Assembly: GCA_009760855.2 (NCBI GenBank)
Contig: WPIO01000010.1
Span: 6,871,501-6,935,500 of the forward strand
DNA from: Cristatella mucedo
Lineage: Eukaryota; Bryozoa; Phylactolaemata; Cristatellidae
Direction of reading: 5' to 3'
DNA: 64,000 nucleotides
Positions 1 to 13,680 of this stretch are shown here, piece after piece. The notes under the pieces are model-generated. The model was not told the DNA's origin, searched no databases, and saw only the letters and a program-made list of their open reading frames with translations. The translations under genes were made by a program, and so were the position numbers. How positions within the stretch are numbered: the stretch's first letter is position 1; each line of letters opens with the position of its first letter.

Positions 1-1106
1 CTAGTCTTTGGCCAAGCAAGTGTACCACGAGGAAAGAGCTGTAAATAATGTCAGACAAAGAGTTGCACTCACAGCAGAAAGCAGGCACACCGGCACGTGG
101 TTTACAAGCCACGAGTGGCCAATAAAAAAGTACAAATTGCAACACTGGCAGCACCAGTTACTCATCGATTAGGACACTCCCAGTGCTCATCCCCCCTCCC
201 AACTTATCTATCCAGTCGAACCACTTAATTAAGTGAGTGAATGTACAAATCCAGTACATTTTGAATGAACTTATCAGTCTCGCCAGCTAAATCGGTAAAG
301 AACTAGCACAGTGATCCGGAGGTCTCGAGATCGGCCCCAGTATATGGCAATTTTGTTTCAGTGCAGTCTCGCGGCAGACCATCTCTGATTGCTCTACATT
401 TCCCAATTACCCAAAATAGCACAGTGAGTGGTCCACATTTGAATGTCCTCTTTGAGGAACAAGTTTTATTCAGGACATTACTGCCAACATTTAGTATCAC
501 TATTCAGAATTAAAAGCTAATTAAACAAAAGATTTGCTATATCCCTTGCTGTCTCTCTGAGCTTGACTACTGTTAACTCAGCAGTGGCCAGGCTGCCGAA
601 AATAGCCATTAAGCCTCTACAGAGAGTGCCAAGTACTCAATCATCGGTGGGTCATTAAATCAAAGAGTTGGGTCGAGTTTCTTTACTAAACGAGCTTCGA
701 TAGGTCCGTCAATCAGTGGATGTCTAGTAAACTCTTAGCTTTAACCCATAATGCCTACCATTAAAGAGCTCCTTCACACCAAGCTGAAACACCGTCCCTG
801 CTCCAGCCTCCACGTGCCCATGGGGATCCCCACAAGACAGTAAATTTCCTGCCTGATGTTGTCACGGACCATTAATACCATGCTTTGTAAGTTGTCCTGA
901 CACTAAGACTGTCGCGATCTGGCTGTTTCCTTTCTCCACTACTCAATCTACGGTTAGCTAAACTCACAATAAAACTATGGCCCGGTCCCTCGTGCCGGCC
1001 TCCAGGATTGGCTGGGAGCTCCAGCTCCAGAGAGTAGTAATAATAATAATTTGCACAGTAATATGGCCGAAAACCGGACAATGTGGCATGGACAATTAGG
1101 GTTTGC
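1..1106. other. Unassigned host DNA
   Basis: No coding region, RNA gene or recognisable repeat stands out. Short open frames here show no domain and no codon bias. A short (TAA)-like run occurs near 1037-1050. Confidence 0.5.
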
Positions 1107-1187
1107 GATTTAGGGTGTTGGGTTTAGGGTTTAGGGTTTAGGGCTTAGGGTTTAGGGCTTAGGGTTTAGAGGTTAGGGTTTGCTCCA
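1107..1187 (+). repeat. Interstitial TTTAGGG-like telomeric repeat
   Basis: About ten degenerate units of the form GGTTTAG or GGCTTAG follow one another. Similar short tracts recur at 7891-7917 and, more decayed, at 21335-21470. The unit resembles plant-type TTTAGGG more than the TTAGGG or TTAGG of most animals, so it may simply be an interstitial satellite. Confidence 0.7.
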
Positions 1188-1311
1188 GCAGCAAGATGTT
1201 AGTGAACTAACATAGAGGAGAAAGCATTACTTTCTGCATGTTTAGGCCTAAAGTTGTCCCTGATGACTGGCAAGCAACCGGTGGCATGACACGAGCTGCA
1301 GACTGTACATG

Positions 1312-1500
1312 GTGAGCCGTGATGGCTCACTGGGTGAGGTGGTTGCTTTTCACGACCTCGGTCCCGAGGTTGAGGGTTCTAATTGCCATCCTAACCGGAT
1401 CCTTTATCGCCACTGCAAGCGGTGGTGATGGCCTTAAAGGCTCTTCTGTCACTATAGAAAAGAGGCTGTTAGATCAGCTAGTATTTATTTTTATAGAACG
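1312..1500 (+). mobile_element. tRNA-derived SINE, family A
   Basis: This is a near-full copy. The head reads GAGCCGTGATGGCTCACT, followed by a hairpin around ACGACCTCGGTCCCGAGGT and a decayed Pol III B box. The body is GCCACTGCAAGCGGTGGTGAT and the end is AGAGGCTGTTAGATCAGCTAG. The same order of blocks occurs near 10.2, 13.5, 15.0, 18.9 and 55.3 kb, with degenerate copies near 2.9 and 16.8 kb. The better copies keep GGTTCGAAT, a classic B box, so the head is tRNA-like. Confidence 0.8.
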
Positions 1501-1559
1501 TATCACAGAAGTAAAATGGGTTTTGTTTTTTATTATTGAAAATAGGCCCATAAAATTGT

Positions 1560-1722
1560 GCCGCTCCGAATAGTCCTGCCCCTGAATTTTTTTAGCCCAG
1601 TCGTCTATGCTTAATTGCCAACACCGAATTTTCCGGGCCATATTGTCTGGGTCGAATTGTCCAGGCCGAGTTGTCGGGGCCGAATAGTCCTGCGACGAAT
1701 TGTCCTAGAACCACACGGCCAC
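1560..1722. repeat. Short-unit repeat with CGAATTGTCC-type motifs
   Basis: Imperfect units of about 15-20 bp such as GGTCGAATTGTCC, GGCCGAGTTGTC and GGCCGAATAGTCC repeat head to tail. They resemble in style the AAAATAGCCCCG units at the ends of the 9-bp-TSD element at 22983 and 47818. This could be the terminus of a related DNA transposon, but no partner terminus was found. Confidence 0.45.
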
Positions 1723-1892
1723 CATCTGGCTCACTCAGACTTACAGTATGCACCTTACACGTTGTGCTAGGTTGCTTGCTCCTTCCTCTCCCTCACTCCT
1801 CTCCTCCTCTCCTCTCCCTTCTTTCTCCCCTTCTGTCTCTCCCTTCTTCTCCTCATTCCACCCTTTCCCTCACTCCCTTCTCTCCCTCCCTG

Positions 1893-1893
1893 C

Positions 1894-1968
<75 letters not shown>
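1893..1968 (+). repeat. (TC)n microsatellite
   Basis: A nearly pure TC dinucleotide tract lies inside a longer pyrimidine-rich stretch (about 1775-1980). Open frames over it are Ser/Leu low-complexity artefacts. Confidence 0.95.
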
Positions 1969-1970
<2 letters not shown>

Positions 1971-2004
1971 CCTTCCACTTTTTCTACAATACTGACCAAA
2001 TGAA

Positions 2005-2854
2005 TTCAGTGAACGTTCTTAAGGGTCATGTGACCACGGTCGCGAACAAAGGATGTTTACACCTTAATAAAGCAAACTGGCACCACAATCGGATAAGATC
2101 TGTGGGTTCATTGGCTGGCAAGTGAACCTTGGACCTTGTCAGGTGTCACTATTAGTTGACACGTGGTCGGCAACCGGGTTATCACTATGCCCTTGCAGCA
2201 CAAAGCGAGATAATTGCCATGATTTATCGGACAGCTCATTTCCCAGGTGATTTCTACTACATCCTTTCCTTAAGAAAGTGGTGCCAAGCCTTGCTTTACA
2301 CACTCTTAGCCAGTCAATAATAAGGCGACAGTAGCAGAGATGCACCAAAGCTCGAACAGCCAGTGCAATCAGATACGCCTAGGTAGCCAGTAATTTTTAG
2401 TCCACCGACAGGACCCTAGAGTTAAGCAGCAGCTCGGTGGCACAGGCTGAGCTCCCAGCAGGTGCATGCGGACCCCACGTGACTGCCACGGCTGAGAAGT
2501 TCCACAGTGACGTCTATTTTTGTGAGACTAAGTAGCCGGCTTACAGACCTTTGACCGGGCAGCAGAGCAGCTTGGGAAATGCTGGGATTTAAAATCTTAT
2601 CTAGCTGGCTTCTCCATTTCCCGACCTTTGGCTGGCACAGCAGGAGACCAAACGTCACCTTACGGTCCGGAGTGCTAGTTTGGACCATGCATTTCAGACG
2701 AAACAGGGGCCCAGACATTTAGGTAGCAGACGCTTCGGCCACGAGTCTCAGCCTATTTGCCTGTATTTACGAGATTGCCACTTGTTTACTCACAGTTCAT
2801 TGGTGATGTGCTATCAAAGCTTTTTCATTCGTCTCACAAACTATCTCCACTTGA
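2005..2854. other. Unassigned host DNA
   Basis: Nothing recognisable was seen on either strand. Several short frames exist but none has a domain. Confidence 0.4.
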
Positions 2855-3035
2855 CGTGACTTGCAAGTGCCCACGGGTAAGGCACTAGCACTTAGCGATC
2901 CAGGTCGTGTGTTCGAGTAGGTCCAGTAGTAGGCAATTCTCAATTGCCAACTGCATGCGGTGGCGATAGCTACTGAGGCTCTTCTGCTGCTATATGCATG
3001 AAGCTGTTACATCAGCTAGCCTTTATTTTACTTAA
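2855..3035 (+). mobile_element. Degenerate SINE, family A
   Basis: The block order of family A is recognisable: GGTAAGGCACTAGC, a decayed B box GTTCGAGT, GCATGCGGTGGCGATAGC, GAGGCTCTTCTGCTGC and GAAGCTGTTACATCAGCTAG. Many substitutions indicate an old copy. Confidence 0.65.
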
Positions 3036-3137
3036 TTTTTACTGTAGCAGAGAAATAGTAATACTGCTCACTTAGCCTCACTTGTGCACGGCGTCTTCTC
3101 TTGCATGATTCGCAGTCTTTTCTCGGTCGCCCATTTC

Positions 3138-3256
3138 TACTCTCTGTCTCTCTGTCTCTCTGTCTCTCTGTCTCTCTGTCTCTCTGTCTCTCTGTCTCTC
3201 TGTCTCTCTGTCTCTCTGTCTCTCTGTCTCTCTGTCTCTCTGTCTCTCTGTCTCTT

Positions 3257-3341
<85 letters not shown>

Positions 3342-3346
3342 GTCTC

Positions 3347-3398
<52 letters not shown>
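3138..3398 (+). repeat. (TCTCTG)n and (TC)n compound microsatellite
   Basis: About nineteen units of the hexamer CTCTGT pass into a pure (TC)n tract and then into more TCTG units. Open frames on both strands here are translation artefacts (Ser/Leu or Arg/Glu). Confidence 0.95.
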
Positions 3399-3404
<6 letters not shown>

Positions 3405-3419
3405 TGCTGTATACATACG

Positions 3420-4450
3420 CTTCCATTCTGCTGAGCAAAATCAAGCTGCATCATGAAATTGAGTATCTTTGAATACAAGTCTCAGCAGCCCATGCACAAC
3501 AAATGTCCTACGCTGGAGACTTATGGTGCTGAAAGCCGGCCTGTAAACCCATAATATCGGCACTCAGGCGCCTAAGAACTACGACACTACCTGGGAGAGA
3601 GGGAGAGCTCCATCTAGAAACCGTTCCCAGCTGACCTGGCTATTCAAACGGGTGCCGCACGTGAGCCCTGTTATGCGTTGCAATGCATCGATAAGCATCA
3701 GCTGCACTGGAGGAAGCACTGGAAAGCAAACCAGGATCTCAGCATCACTACAATGCAATAGCCAGCTGAGCCAGGGCATAACGCTTAACGTTCACAGAAT
3801 TCCTAACTTCACTGTCACCACACACGGTCCAAGCCCTCACAAGCCATAAAAACCTATACTGTGCTCCACTCAGCTTTCCTTGAGCCTTCCCTTCACAGCG
3901 AACCTGTATAATTTGTTCCCGAGTGTTTTTCGTGCTGACTTGTGTATGATTCAGTCAGTACGTGGCACTAACCAAGAGCTGACCTAGGGGGGAGGGGGCA
4001 GTCCCCCCCCCCGAGGCGTCTTCTCGCGTGCATTTCTTTGCCGTGCTCATCTAAGCATGATACTTGTACGCTTGCACATGAATGCTTATCTACTCCCAAT
4101 ACTTTGCATGACATTATCCTCTTGAAACGAGTCGCAAAGCTCATGCATAAAGATTAGTTCTTCCTAGGTGCCCTACGAACGCCCTATTATTATTTTATTC
4201 CAGGATATAAAACCTCAGCCGAAACGACCTACTTACTCGTTGTAGTCTTCTAATGACTAACAATCCTTGTCCATTAAAAAAAGTACAAATTTTGAGTTTC
4301 TCTCCTTGCCTCTGCTCCTCACCTCAGTCGAACAAGCTGAACACTTGGGATTTCAATAAGCAAAGCTAGGACAATAAGTAAGAATGTGAAATTTTCAAAG
4401 GCAATTCTAAAATACGAGTTACTGACAAAGATAAGCTGCAGCATTAGTAT
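3420..4450. other. Unassigned host DNA
   Basis: No gene or repeat family was recognised. A G run followed by a C run occurs near 3990-4012. Confidence 0.4.
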
Positions 4451-4551
4451 AATCAGGTGCATTCGAGATACTTTTGCAGCCATAAACCACTGCCACGTTT
4501 AACCTCAAGAGTTTATTCTCAAGTCCTTACAATTGACCCCACAAAGGCATC

Positions 4552-4989
<438 letters not shown>

Positions 4990-5039
4990 GTGTGAGTGTG
5001 TGTGCGTACATGCGTGTCTACCTACCTATCTAGCCAGCT

Positions 5040-5585
5040 AAGGCTCTATCATACTCGGTTACTCTGTTGTTCTCTGGAGTGAAGAAGATGGTGCCGGGCC
5101 ACCACAGTACCTTATTTGGCGACTCAGCTTGAATCAATTATGGCAGAGCACCAGATTGGCCAATGCTTCGGTAATTCTGACCCCGAGCAATGGGTGGACT
5201 TTGCTTTACCGTTGCACTTTGAAATGGGTACAGCAGACCAGGAATTTCGTGGCACATAGAGTCTGGCCCAATAAAAAATCAAAACAGCAGGAGACCCACT
5301 ATGCCAATCGGCACCTTAAGCCCTCACACACAAGCCAGAGGGCTTTTTTAAATGAATGACGAAAGCCAGCACACACAAGAGTAAATAAACAGCACAGGTG
5401 ACAAATAGCACAGAAAAGTCCATCTCCTACAGGACGGCAGCAGGGCCGACTCGACACTTAAAGGGCTGTCCCAAGGAATGTCAGCAGGAATAGCACAAAT
5501 TGAACAGGGTTTAGAACAGGCAGTCGGAGAATGGTCGAGGTGATGTGCCAAAGCCTTCGACCTATTCAATTACTGGCTACTACCA
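5040..5585. other. Unassigned host DNA
   Basis: No domain-bearing frame and no known repeat was seen here or in the similar spacer at about 5890-6464. Confidence 0.35.
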
Positions 5586-5885
5586 CTAGATCGAGGCACA
5601 GAGAGATAGAGGCACAGGCACATACAGAGCAATAGAGAGTTGGAGAGAGGGAGCTAGAAAGCAAGGGTCAGACCGATACAGACACGCAGAGATGGAGTTA
5701 GATAGACAAGGTGAGACAGAGACAGGGAGACCGAGAGATTGTGGCAGAGTGGCAGAAAGATAAATAGACAGAGAGATAAAGATAGAGACGGCGACAGAGA
5801 GATAGAGAAAGAGAGAAATCGACATAGAGACAGAAAGGTAGAAACAGAGAGAGAGAGAGAAAGAAAGAGAGAGAGAGAGACAGAG
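5586..5885 (+). repeat. Degenerate GAGA/GACAGA purine-rich tract
   Basis: An imperfect array of AGAGAGA, GACAGA and GATAGA units runs through the stretch. It is the purine-strand counterpart of the (TC)n tracts elsewhere. The long Ser/Leu frame on the minus strand is low-complexity noise. Confidence 0.8.
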
Positions 5886-6464
5886 GCTGACTGACTTACA
5901 AGAGTGGGAGTTTTTCAGCATATGTACAGCATCATGGTGACCGATATTTCATCGTTGCACGGCTTTGCCCAGGGTTCAGGTTGTGTGAGAAGGAAGAACA
6001 TAGCATTCACCTATGCTAGCTACCTATTTGCATAGGTCACTGAGAGGCAAAAACGGCCTGAAAGCCTATCTTCCTCACAAGCAGCAAGTGTCAATACAGT
6101 AACAATAGCTTTTGACAGATTTGTTTATCGTTGCTTGATTGGTGATGCAGCCGGCAAGGGCCAGCAAGAGGATCAAGAAAAGAGAGCCACTTCAACCGTA
6201 GGGACTCTTACATTACATTACAGCAGCAACAGTAGGCCAACCGGCAAGCAGTTATGACTATTTCGAACGTCCACGAAAGACTTTGCGATTTCGACGCACT
6301 AAGCAGAACTGGCACAAACTACAACTGCAGCTTCAAACAGGTCCCTCATTTGCATCACAGCCGGAGCATCTGTTGCTGCCATAGGCATTTATTTTTGATT
6401 CTGCAACGTCACATAAAATACTATACTTGCAGGTCGTCAGGCCTGTGTAGTAAGGCACTTACAG

Positions 6465-7015
6465 TGGGTGCAAAACTCGGCAGCTATACTTGTCTGTCGT
6501 GAACATGGCAGTTTCGATATTACACCACTTCTCACCGACCTGCGATGGCTCCCCATCGCAAGCTTATCGAGTTCAAGATTTTGCTCACTCACTTTTAGGT
6601 CCATTAATTCCCTTGCTCCAGTCTATCGATCAGAACTCCTTCCCAATCAGGCTAGGTATCGTATCACCTGCTGTTTTGACTCGAGTCGTCTCGAACCAAC
6701 CTCAAATCCTTTAGAGACTGCGCCTTTAGTGCGTATGCTCCTAAAGCCTGGAACTCACTCGGGACTAACGTCACGACATCCACTGACTTGACATTTAAAA
6801 AGACGCTAAAAATGCACCTGTTCCTCACAGCATTTTTTGATTCTCTGTAAATTGTCTTATGTGCATATGTGTGCTGACACTATGCAAGTTATCATTAACC
6901 AATTGATATGCTTCCTTTTCAGCACATGCAAATTGCTTAGAAAGAGATTTAGTTCTCTTAGAGTGCCAAACAAATTGTATTCTTATTATTATTACTACTA
7001 TTATAAATATAATTA
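6465..7015 (+). mobile_element. 3' end of CR1/L2-like LINE (5' truncated)
   Basis: Conceptual translation of 6468-6791 gives the C-terminal end of a non-LTR reverse transcriptase ORF2. Recognisable patterns are QNSAA, ITPLLTDLRWLPI and FRSINSLAPVYRSELLP. The 3' UTR follows, with GCACATGCAAATTGC and TAGAAAGAGATTTAGTTCTC, and ends in a TATTATTATTACTAC tail. Related copies lie at about 8.7-10.2, 14.0, 15.9, 21.7, 22.9/47.8, 48.5 and 51.2 kb. Confidence 0.8.
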
Positions 7016-8689
7016 CCATAGTGCATTACATTGCTCTTTCTTGTGCTCTTTAATTCAGCATTCGAGCACAATGAAGCCTCCTAGCTTTGCCACCCATCCC
7101 GTGGTACTGTCTCTCACCAGGTCTATACAGAGATGGCATTATTCAAAATACCATGGGCATCCAACATACCGACTGATACAGCGAAATCACATAAGATGCC
7201 GAATGAAGCAGTTGGAATAGGAAGCGATGGGTGCATGTTTGAAGCTTTTCAATGCAGACACTACTACGACATAAGCTTTGGCAGCACAGCAAATCGGCAC
7301 ATCAGCACCTGAGTAGATGCTAAGGTAGATGGGCAATTGGTCCATCAACTAACTACACACTAAACGATCAATTCCACAGCTCACTGGTTGGCCGAAGGTC
7401 TTACAAGATCACAGCACCACTACTCATACTTCTAAGCAGAACTCGCCAGCTGATCTACAAACACAGCAGACTGACATTATTGGCTAGTCTGCCCCATTAA
7501 ACCAGGCCACCCTGTGACAGACAATACACTGTGGCCCACATGGAGAAGTGACGGTGGACATCATGATTAAATCTACAAGGGCGATTGAAGTCCTTGGCCT
7601 CCTTCAACAGCGAACGATTAAAAATGGTCATGAACAAAATACGACTCGAGCTTAGAACATGCTTCCAGAGAGGCGATAGGCCAGCTCAAGTCAAGCATCT
7701 ACTATCAGATGATCAATATTATGAAGTGACAAGCACATCCGAAACAAACGCATGTGCATCTGCTGCTGCTCTAGAGCTGTGCATCTGATTTATGCAGCAC
7801 AACCCTAGCAATTATGTAGCTACCGTGCAGCTTTCGTATCAGCGAGGAAACGTATAAAAAGTTCAGACTGGCCTCTACATTAAACGTGCCTGGTTTAGGG
7901 TTTAGGGTTTAGGGTTATTAAAAGCAGAAATCTAGTCAAGCACACAAGTTTATGTGGCAGCTGCCAGGGCTCTTCTGCTGCTAAATAAATGAGGTTTTTT
8001 TGGTGCTTCATCCTTGCTAGCACACGCCAAAGCATGTCCATGAAGACAGCTCACGTTATAATTAGTGCACTGTCTCACTTCGGCAGCAATACAACAAATT
8101 GGATAGTTTACAAGTAGGCTTGCTAAGAAGGAGGTGAGAGGCACTGCAGGATGGAGCTCTAGGCTTTAGTAACCACGCAGCTGCAAATGCAGTGGCTGCT
8201 TAGCTAGGCTTGCAACCGGCGAGGTGAGACATGCAAGTGGCACTTCCAAGTCAGAGCATGAGGAACAAAAAACTAACGAACGGGCAATGGAATGCAGAGC
8301 TTGATGATGGTTCGGGTAGCTGGATTTTGATATAATGAATTGCCAGCTGAATGACGAGAATAGCAGAAGAAAAGTGTTGAGGATTATGAGATAATCTCTT
8401 TCGGAGATCGCAAAGCACCTTTGGATAATTTGCTAAAGCTTGAATGCTAAAATGGACTAATAATCCATTAAGCTTGAACTGAATTGCTTTCAAGCCTGCC
8501 ACCAGTGATCTCGTCTCGAAATTCATATCCTAGTCTAAGAAGACTACAAGCTCTTAACACGCCATACCCACTGTTCTCCTTTTGCGATGCATACATCTGC
8601 TGCTTCCATGCATAACTACCATAATAAATGTATCTTTAAGCCTCAGGTCTTGTCACTGCACCATACACAGCGGCTGTTGCTAGAAAGTC
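7016..8689. other. Host DNA with repeat scraps
   Basis: Mostly unassigned. It contains a short TTTAGGG tract (7891-7917) and a tail fragment of SINE family A (about 7955-7998, AGGGCTCTTCTGCTGCTAAA). No coding region can be supported. Confidence 0.5.
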
Positions 8690-10165
8690 CTTAAGAAAGC
8701 AACATCAGACCAAGAGAAATTAAGCAATTTCTGCCCAGTCTCCCTTCTGCCGTTCTTGTCAAACACACTAGAACGAGTAGCAACAGACAAGCTAAACTCT
8801 TGCATTAAAAATCCGAACCTAGCAAATAAGTTCCACTAAAGTTTTAGAGCTAATCACTTCACAGAGTCAGCATTGCTTCGGGTACAAAGAGCGGTCTTTT
8901 CAGGAATGCGGACTTAGGTAAAGTCTCTGCTTTTTTTCTTGACCTTTTGGCCACTTGTGATATATTGATCACAAAGTCCTCGAGCGCCTCTCATCGCGCC
9001 CAGACACAGCACTGGTGTAGCACTGCAACGTCTCAGGTCTTATCTCAGTGCATTGTGCAGTCAATGGGCAACAATCATCCGAGGAACCACTGAAGTATGA
9101 GGTACCACAGCAGAGCTCTTCGCTTGGTCGGCTTCTTTCACAATGTATACTACCCCCTTGCCGATGTAATCGCCAAGCAGAGTCTAGGCTTTTATTTCTA
9201 TGCAGGTGACACAGAGCTGCACCTGTGCTTTAACCCTATCCTGACTTCCAGCACGTAAAACTCTCTCATTTTCTTTGCTGCTTGCAGTGCTGACATTCGG
9301 AAACGGATCGCGGCAAAAAAATTTAAACCGATTGACAATAAAACCAACTTGCTAGCTATACGTAACCTCGTGTAACTGAGAAGCCAGAAAACCTCTCCTC
9401 TCCGTCAAAATGAGCTCCGCCAGCATGTCTCCTGTCAGCGTATCAGCGCGACATCTGGGTGACCTATTCCTAATCACCTCTCACTAGACGACCACGTCAG
9501 CTCTACAGTCTACAGTATATGCCTACTTCCAGCTATACAACATTGCCCAAGTTCGTGCATGCTTGGTTAGGGAGGGGCACTGCATCCGAGTTGATCCGTG
9601 CATTTGTAACATCCCATCTCTACTTCTGTCCCTCTCTCTACTTGCAAATATTCCGTCCTGAGCAATAAGGCACTCACAGTTGGTGCAAAGGTCTGCAGCC
9701 AGGCCGGTCTGTCGTGATCGTCACAGTTGTCTATTTTCACCACTTCTCACGGAGCCTCATTGGCTAACCTATCAAGCAGCTTCAAGGCTTTGTCATTCTC
9801 CTTTAGGTAGCTTCATCCAAAGTACTTCCCAATCAAGTTAAGCATCGTACCACCTGCTTTTTCTGACTCAAGCCGTTTAGCTGAGCCTTGAACTAGCCTA
9901 AAATGGAACTCACTGCCGACTGACGTCACGACATCCCCTAACTTGACAATTAAAAAGGAGCTAAAAATAAATGTATTCCTCCCCAATTTTTGCTGGGTCT
10001 ATGTGAATTGTCCTGTGTGTACCTCTGCATGCTCACACTGGGCATGTTATCACTAACCATATTGACATGCTTTTTGTACAGCATATACAAAATGCCTAGA
10101 AAAATATTCGGTTTCCTGGAGGTGCTATACTGCCTCATTACTATTATTATTCTTATCGCGAATTA
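8690..10165 (+). mobile_element. Decayed CR1/L2-like LINE with reverse transcriptase remnant
   Basis: Translation in shifting frames gives scattered reverse transcriptase landmarks. Near 8720 there is an NFCPVSLLPFLSNTLERV-like block. Near 9195-9230 is the active-site region FYAGDTELHL, where Gly replaces one Asp of the usual YADD. The C-terminal ORF2 block and the LINE 3' UTR with its ATTATTATT tail end the copy near 10150. Stops and frameshifts are frequent, so it is dead. It is the longest copy of this family in the window. Confidence 0.7.
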
Positions 10166-10234
10166 CCTCACGATTATAGAATTATATTCTCGTTTAAGAA
10201 ACAAAACACTGCCAAAATTATAAAACAGCCTATC

Positions 10235-10400
10235 ATTAACCCAGGAGGTAAGGTGCTTGCTCTTCACGACTGAGGTCGTGGGTTCGAAATCTGCAGTGAG
10301 CGATTCTTTGCTGCCAACTGGAAGTGGTGGTGAGAGCCGTTAAGGCTCTCCTGCCGATATACAAATGAGGCTGATAAATCTGTTAATATTTAATATTAGG
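10235..10400 (+). mobile_element. SINE, family A
   Basis: The copy has the tRNA-like head with an intact GGGTTCGAAAT B box, the GTGGTGGTGAGAGCCGT body and the ACAAATGAGGCTGATAAATC end. It lies about 70 bp downstream of a LINE 3' tail. Confidence 0.75.
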
Positions 10401-11480
10401 GCCAATCGACGCAAAGGCAAGAAAAGGGGTTGGTGATACCGCATGATGTACTGTGTTAACCTGGCTCCACCATTTGCTCATTCATATTTCTAGTGCAATT
10501 CTGTCTGCACGCTTTCTATTTAAGCAAGATACCAATAGCATTAAGTTACAAGACCGCCACTGCGAACCGATTAAACTATGGCGAGAAGACTTCGGTTAAT
10601 CGATAGCTAGGGCAAGTCTCGATAGTGCATAGGTCTAGTTAGAGGGTCCGCCGGAGAGGGTCAGTGGGCGGTGCATCTAGCCGACAGACAGGTCAGAGAC
10701 CTTGCCCTCTCGCTGCGTCTTACGACTTGTCAAAAAACGCACCTTACACTGGGATGCGATGCAAAGCCCCAGGGCTGGCAGATAAAACACGCCTTACAAA
10801 CCAATTGTTATGGCAAGTTGCATAAAAACTCCAACGCACCGCACTGTGCTGACACCAGAACGAAAGACGCCAACGATGTCCAAACCTCTCCTCCCCCCCC
10901 CCAACAATGGGACCCCGAACTTCCGAGCAACAAGGTGCCTCCGCTTAACCACCCTTCCCCACCCCGACACACACGCGCAGGTGCGCGAGCGAGCGAGGGC
11001 GAACACAAGAAAGCGTCAGTTGGGCGCCTGGACTACCAGGGGCTCAACGTACCCGACACCTTTGCACCGCGTAATAGCGCCTCATAGGCAGTAGAGACGT
11101 CGCCGTAGAATCTCTCCAGCAAGCTTTCTCCGCTGCGGGCCGTTGTCCTCGTCGCCAAGCCCTGTTTGGAATGTCCAGAACACACGCAAGCATGTGCGAC
11201 TGCTAGACCACCATCGCCCTCCCCTGCCTGCCCGGCCCCCACCGGGCGAGTTCGCAAGCGCAAGGCCAGACCGAAGGTAAGCCGCCTTCGAATGCTGCGG
11301 CCGTCGTCGAACGCAGCCGCCGCAAGGGATATCATGAATGACCCACTGCGTCTAACCACATCCAAGCCATCCGCCATCCTCGAGCAGGACGCGGGCGGCG
11401 AGCGCACACGAGCAGGCGCTACTGACGCTGCAGATCTGCTCCCTCCGATCGCACAGGAGGATACGTACCACCTCTCTTGA
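10400..11480. other. Host DNA, GC-rich in its second half
   Basis: The stretch from about 10840 to 11640 is GC- and CpG-rich and could be a promoter-proximal region for the possible exon at 11479-11603. Open frames on both strands lack domains. C and G homopolymers occur near 10893-10902. Confidence 0.4.
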
Positions 11481-11603
11481 CTGCACCTCATCGGCGATGA
11501 CGGCAAATTTTTCACCGGCAGGCTCCGAATTCAGCCACCATAGCGCCAGGGCGCCTGCAGATGCAGCGACAGCGCCTGCGACGTACTTCGCGCTCACGTC
11601 CAT
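11479..11603 (-). CDS. Possible first exon of a host membrane-anchored protein
   Basis: On the minus strand an ATG at 11603 opens a short frame beginning MDVSAKYVAGAVAASAGALA. This is an N-terminal hydrophobic segment of about 20 residues ending in LALWWLNSE. The frame then runs through a polar stretch to an ...SREV region, where a GTACGTAT donor-like sequence follows (about 11470-11478). The start lies in a GC-rich, CpG-dense stretch, as expected at a promoter. The family is not recognised and no second exon was found, so this remains a weak candidate. Confidence 0.25.
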
Positions 11604-11639
11604 GTTGTTATCCCCCCAGCTTCAAGTGCGGCCCACTTC

Positions 11640-12480
11640 GCGACCTACGGGGACGTAACGATGGACGAGCGTCACGTGGGCCACGGGAGGCGGTGCCCGC
11701 TACGTAATCCTACCAATGACCTTGAGCCGGCCGCGACTGTTCAACTCTCGGTTTTTGGCAGGAGGCGAAGCATCGTTGAAGGGTTGATGTCACTGCATTT
11801 GACGAAAACAAATTTCTCAGCGACAACTTGTCTGGCAGAGACTTTGGATAGACCTTTGAAATCTCGAAATTGGTTTGTTTTCACGCGTGCTACGTTCTAG
11901 GCGAAGACGCAGCTGAAGTTTGGCTTCCATTCCAAAAACTCCGAGGATTTCATCGAGGCAATTTAGACGCTTGGAGGAGAAAGAGGCTGAAGCTTCTCCA
12001 TCCGTCTGGCGGAAGGGGCGCGGCCACGCTGATTCTATCCAAGCAGCAACCGTTGAGGCCTCGTTGGGCTCCAAAAGGCGACGGCGGTTCGTTCATGAGA
12101 AAATGCGGGAAATAACCTGCAGCTCTCGAGGAGCGTGGCTAATGTCAAGCAAAGGAAGGCTCCGGAACCTCGTCACGCGGTGCCTTCGGCACGCTTCTCT
12201 CGTAGACCCGCTTCTCGAGGCTTTAAAGATGGGTCCGTTTTTCCTCGGGGCCAATAAAGCAGTGTGGGGCTACAGACAACCGATGCAGCCGCGAATCGTC
12301 GATGCACGCCGTTCAAGGTTGGCTAGTAGAGAGGCTCTCACTTTCATAAATGGGGCTCTGTAATAGTTTTCGAATCTTTAGCTCCACACAATCATGAAGA
12401 CTAAGTAGTTGTCACGCTCTCCGTTTTCGCTGGGGAACTCAAAGCCTAAGACCCTTCGGCATGCGGTCGGTAGCCAACGA
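11640..12480. other. Unassigned host DNA
   Basis: Moderately GC-rich, with overlapping open frames on both strands that carry no domain. Nothing further was recognised. Confidence 0.35.
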
Positions 12481-12484
12481 GTAC

Positions 12485-12630
12485 TACAAGGCCGCCGTGG
12501 TTTGGCTAAGGATTAGGGTGCTCGGCTTCAACGACCAAGGCAGTGGGCTCGAGCCAAGCGGCATATGTAAAGCGCCTGGATATAGATTTGGTCCTATTAG
12601 GGCGTTGTACAAACGAATACATTTATATGT
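12485..12630 (+). mobile_element. tRNA-derived SINE, family B, with LINE-like tail
   Basis: The head reads GTGGTTTGGCTAAGGATTAGG...GGGCTCGAGCC, a Leu/Ser-tRNA-like B box. It is followed by a tail, AAAGCGCCTGGATATAGAT...TTGTACAAACGAATAC, that matches the 3' end of the LINE family seen elsewhere in the window. The (AT)n tract begins directly after it and may have grown from the SINE 3' end. Confidence 0.7.
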
Positions 12631-12651
12631 ATGACATATATACTTATATAT

Positions 12652-13504
<853 letters not shown>

Positions 13505-13680
13505 AATACTAGCTGATTTAACAGCCTCTTTTGTATAGCGACAGAAGACCCTTTACGGCTATCACCACCGCTTGCAGCGGCGATGCAGAATCACCCACTG
13601 AAGGATTCGAATCCACGACCTCGGGACCGAGGTCGTGAAAAGGCACCGCCTTACCTAGTGTGCGATCACGGCTCACCATA
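13505..13680 (-). mobile_element. SINE, family A
   Basis: Reverse-complement copy with all blocks: CTAGCTGATTTAACAGCCTC at the left, the CACCACCGCTTGCAGC body, ATTCGAATCC (B box), the CGACCTCGGGACCGAGGTCG hairpin and the CACGGCTCA end. Confidence 0.85.
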
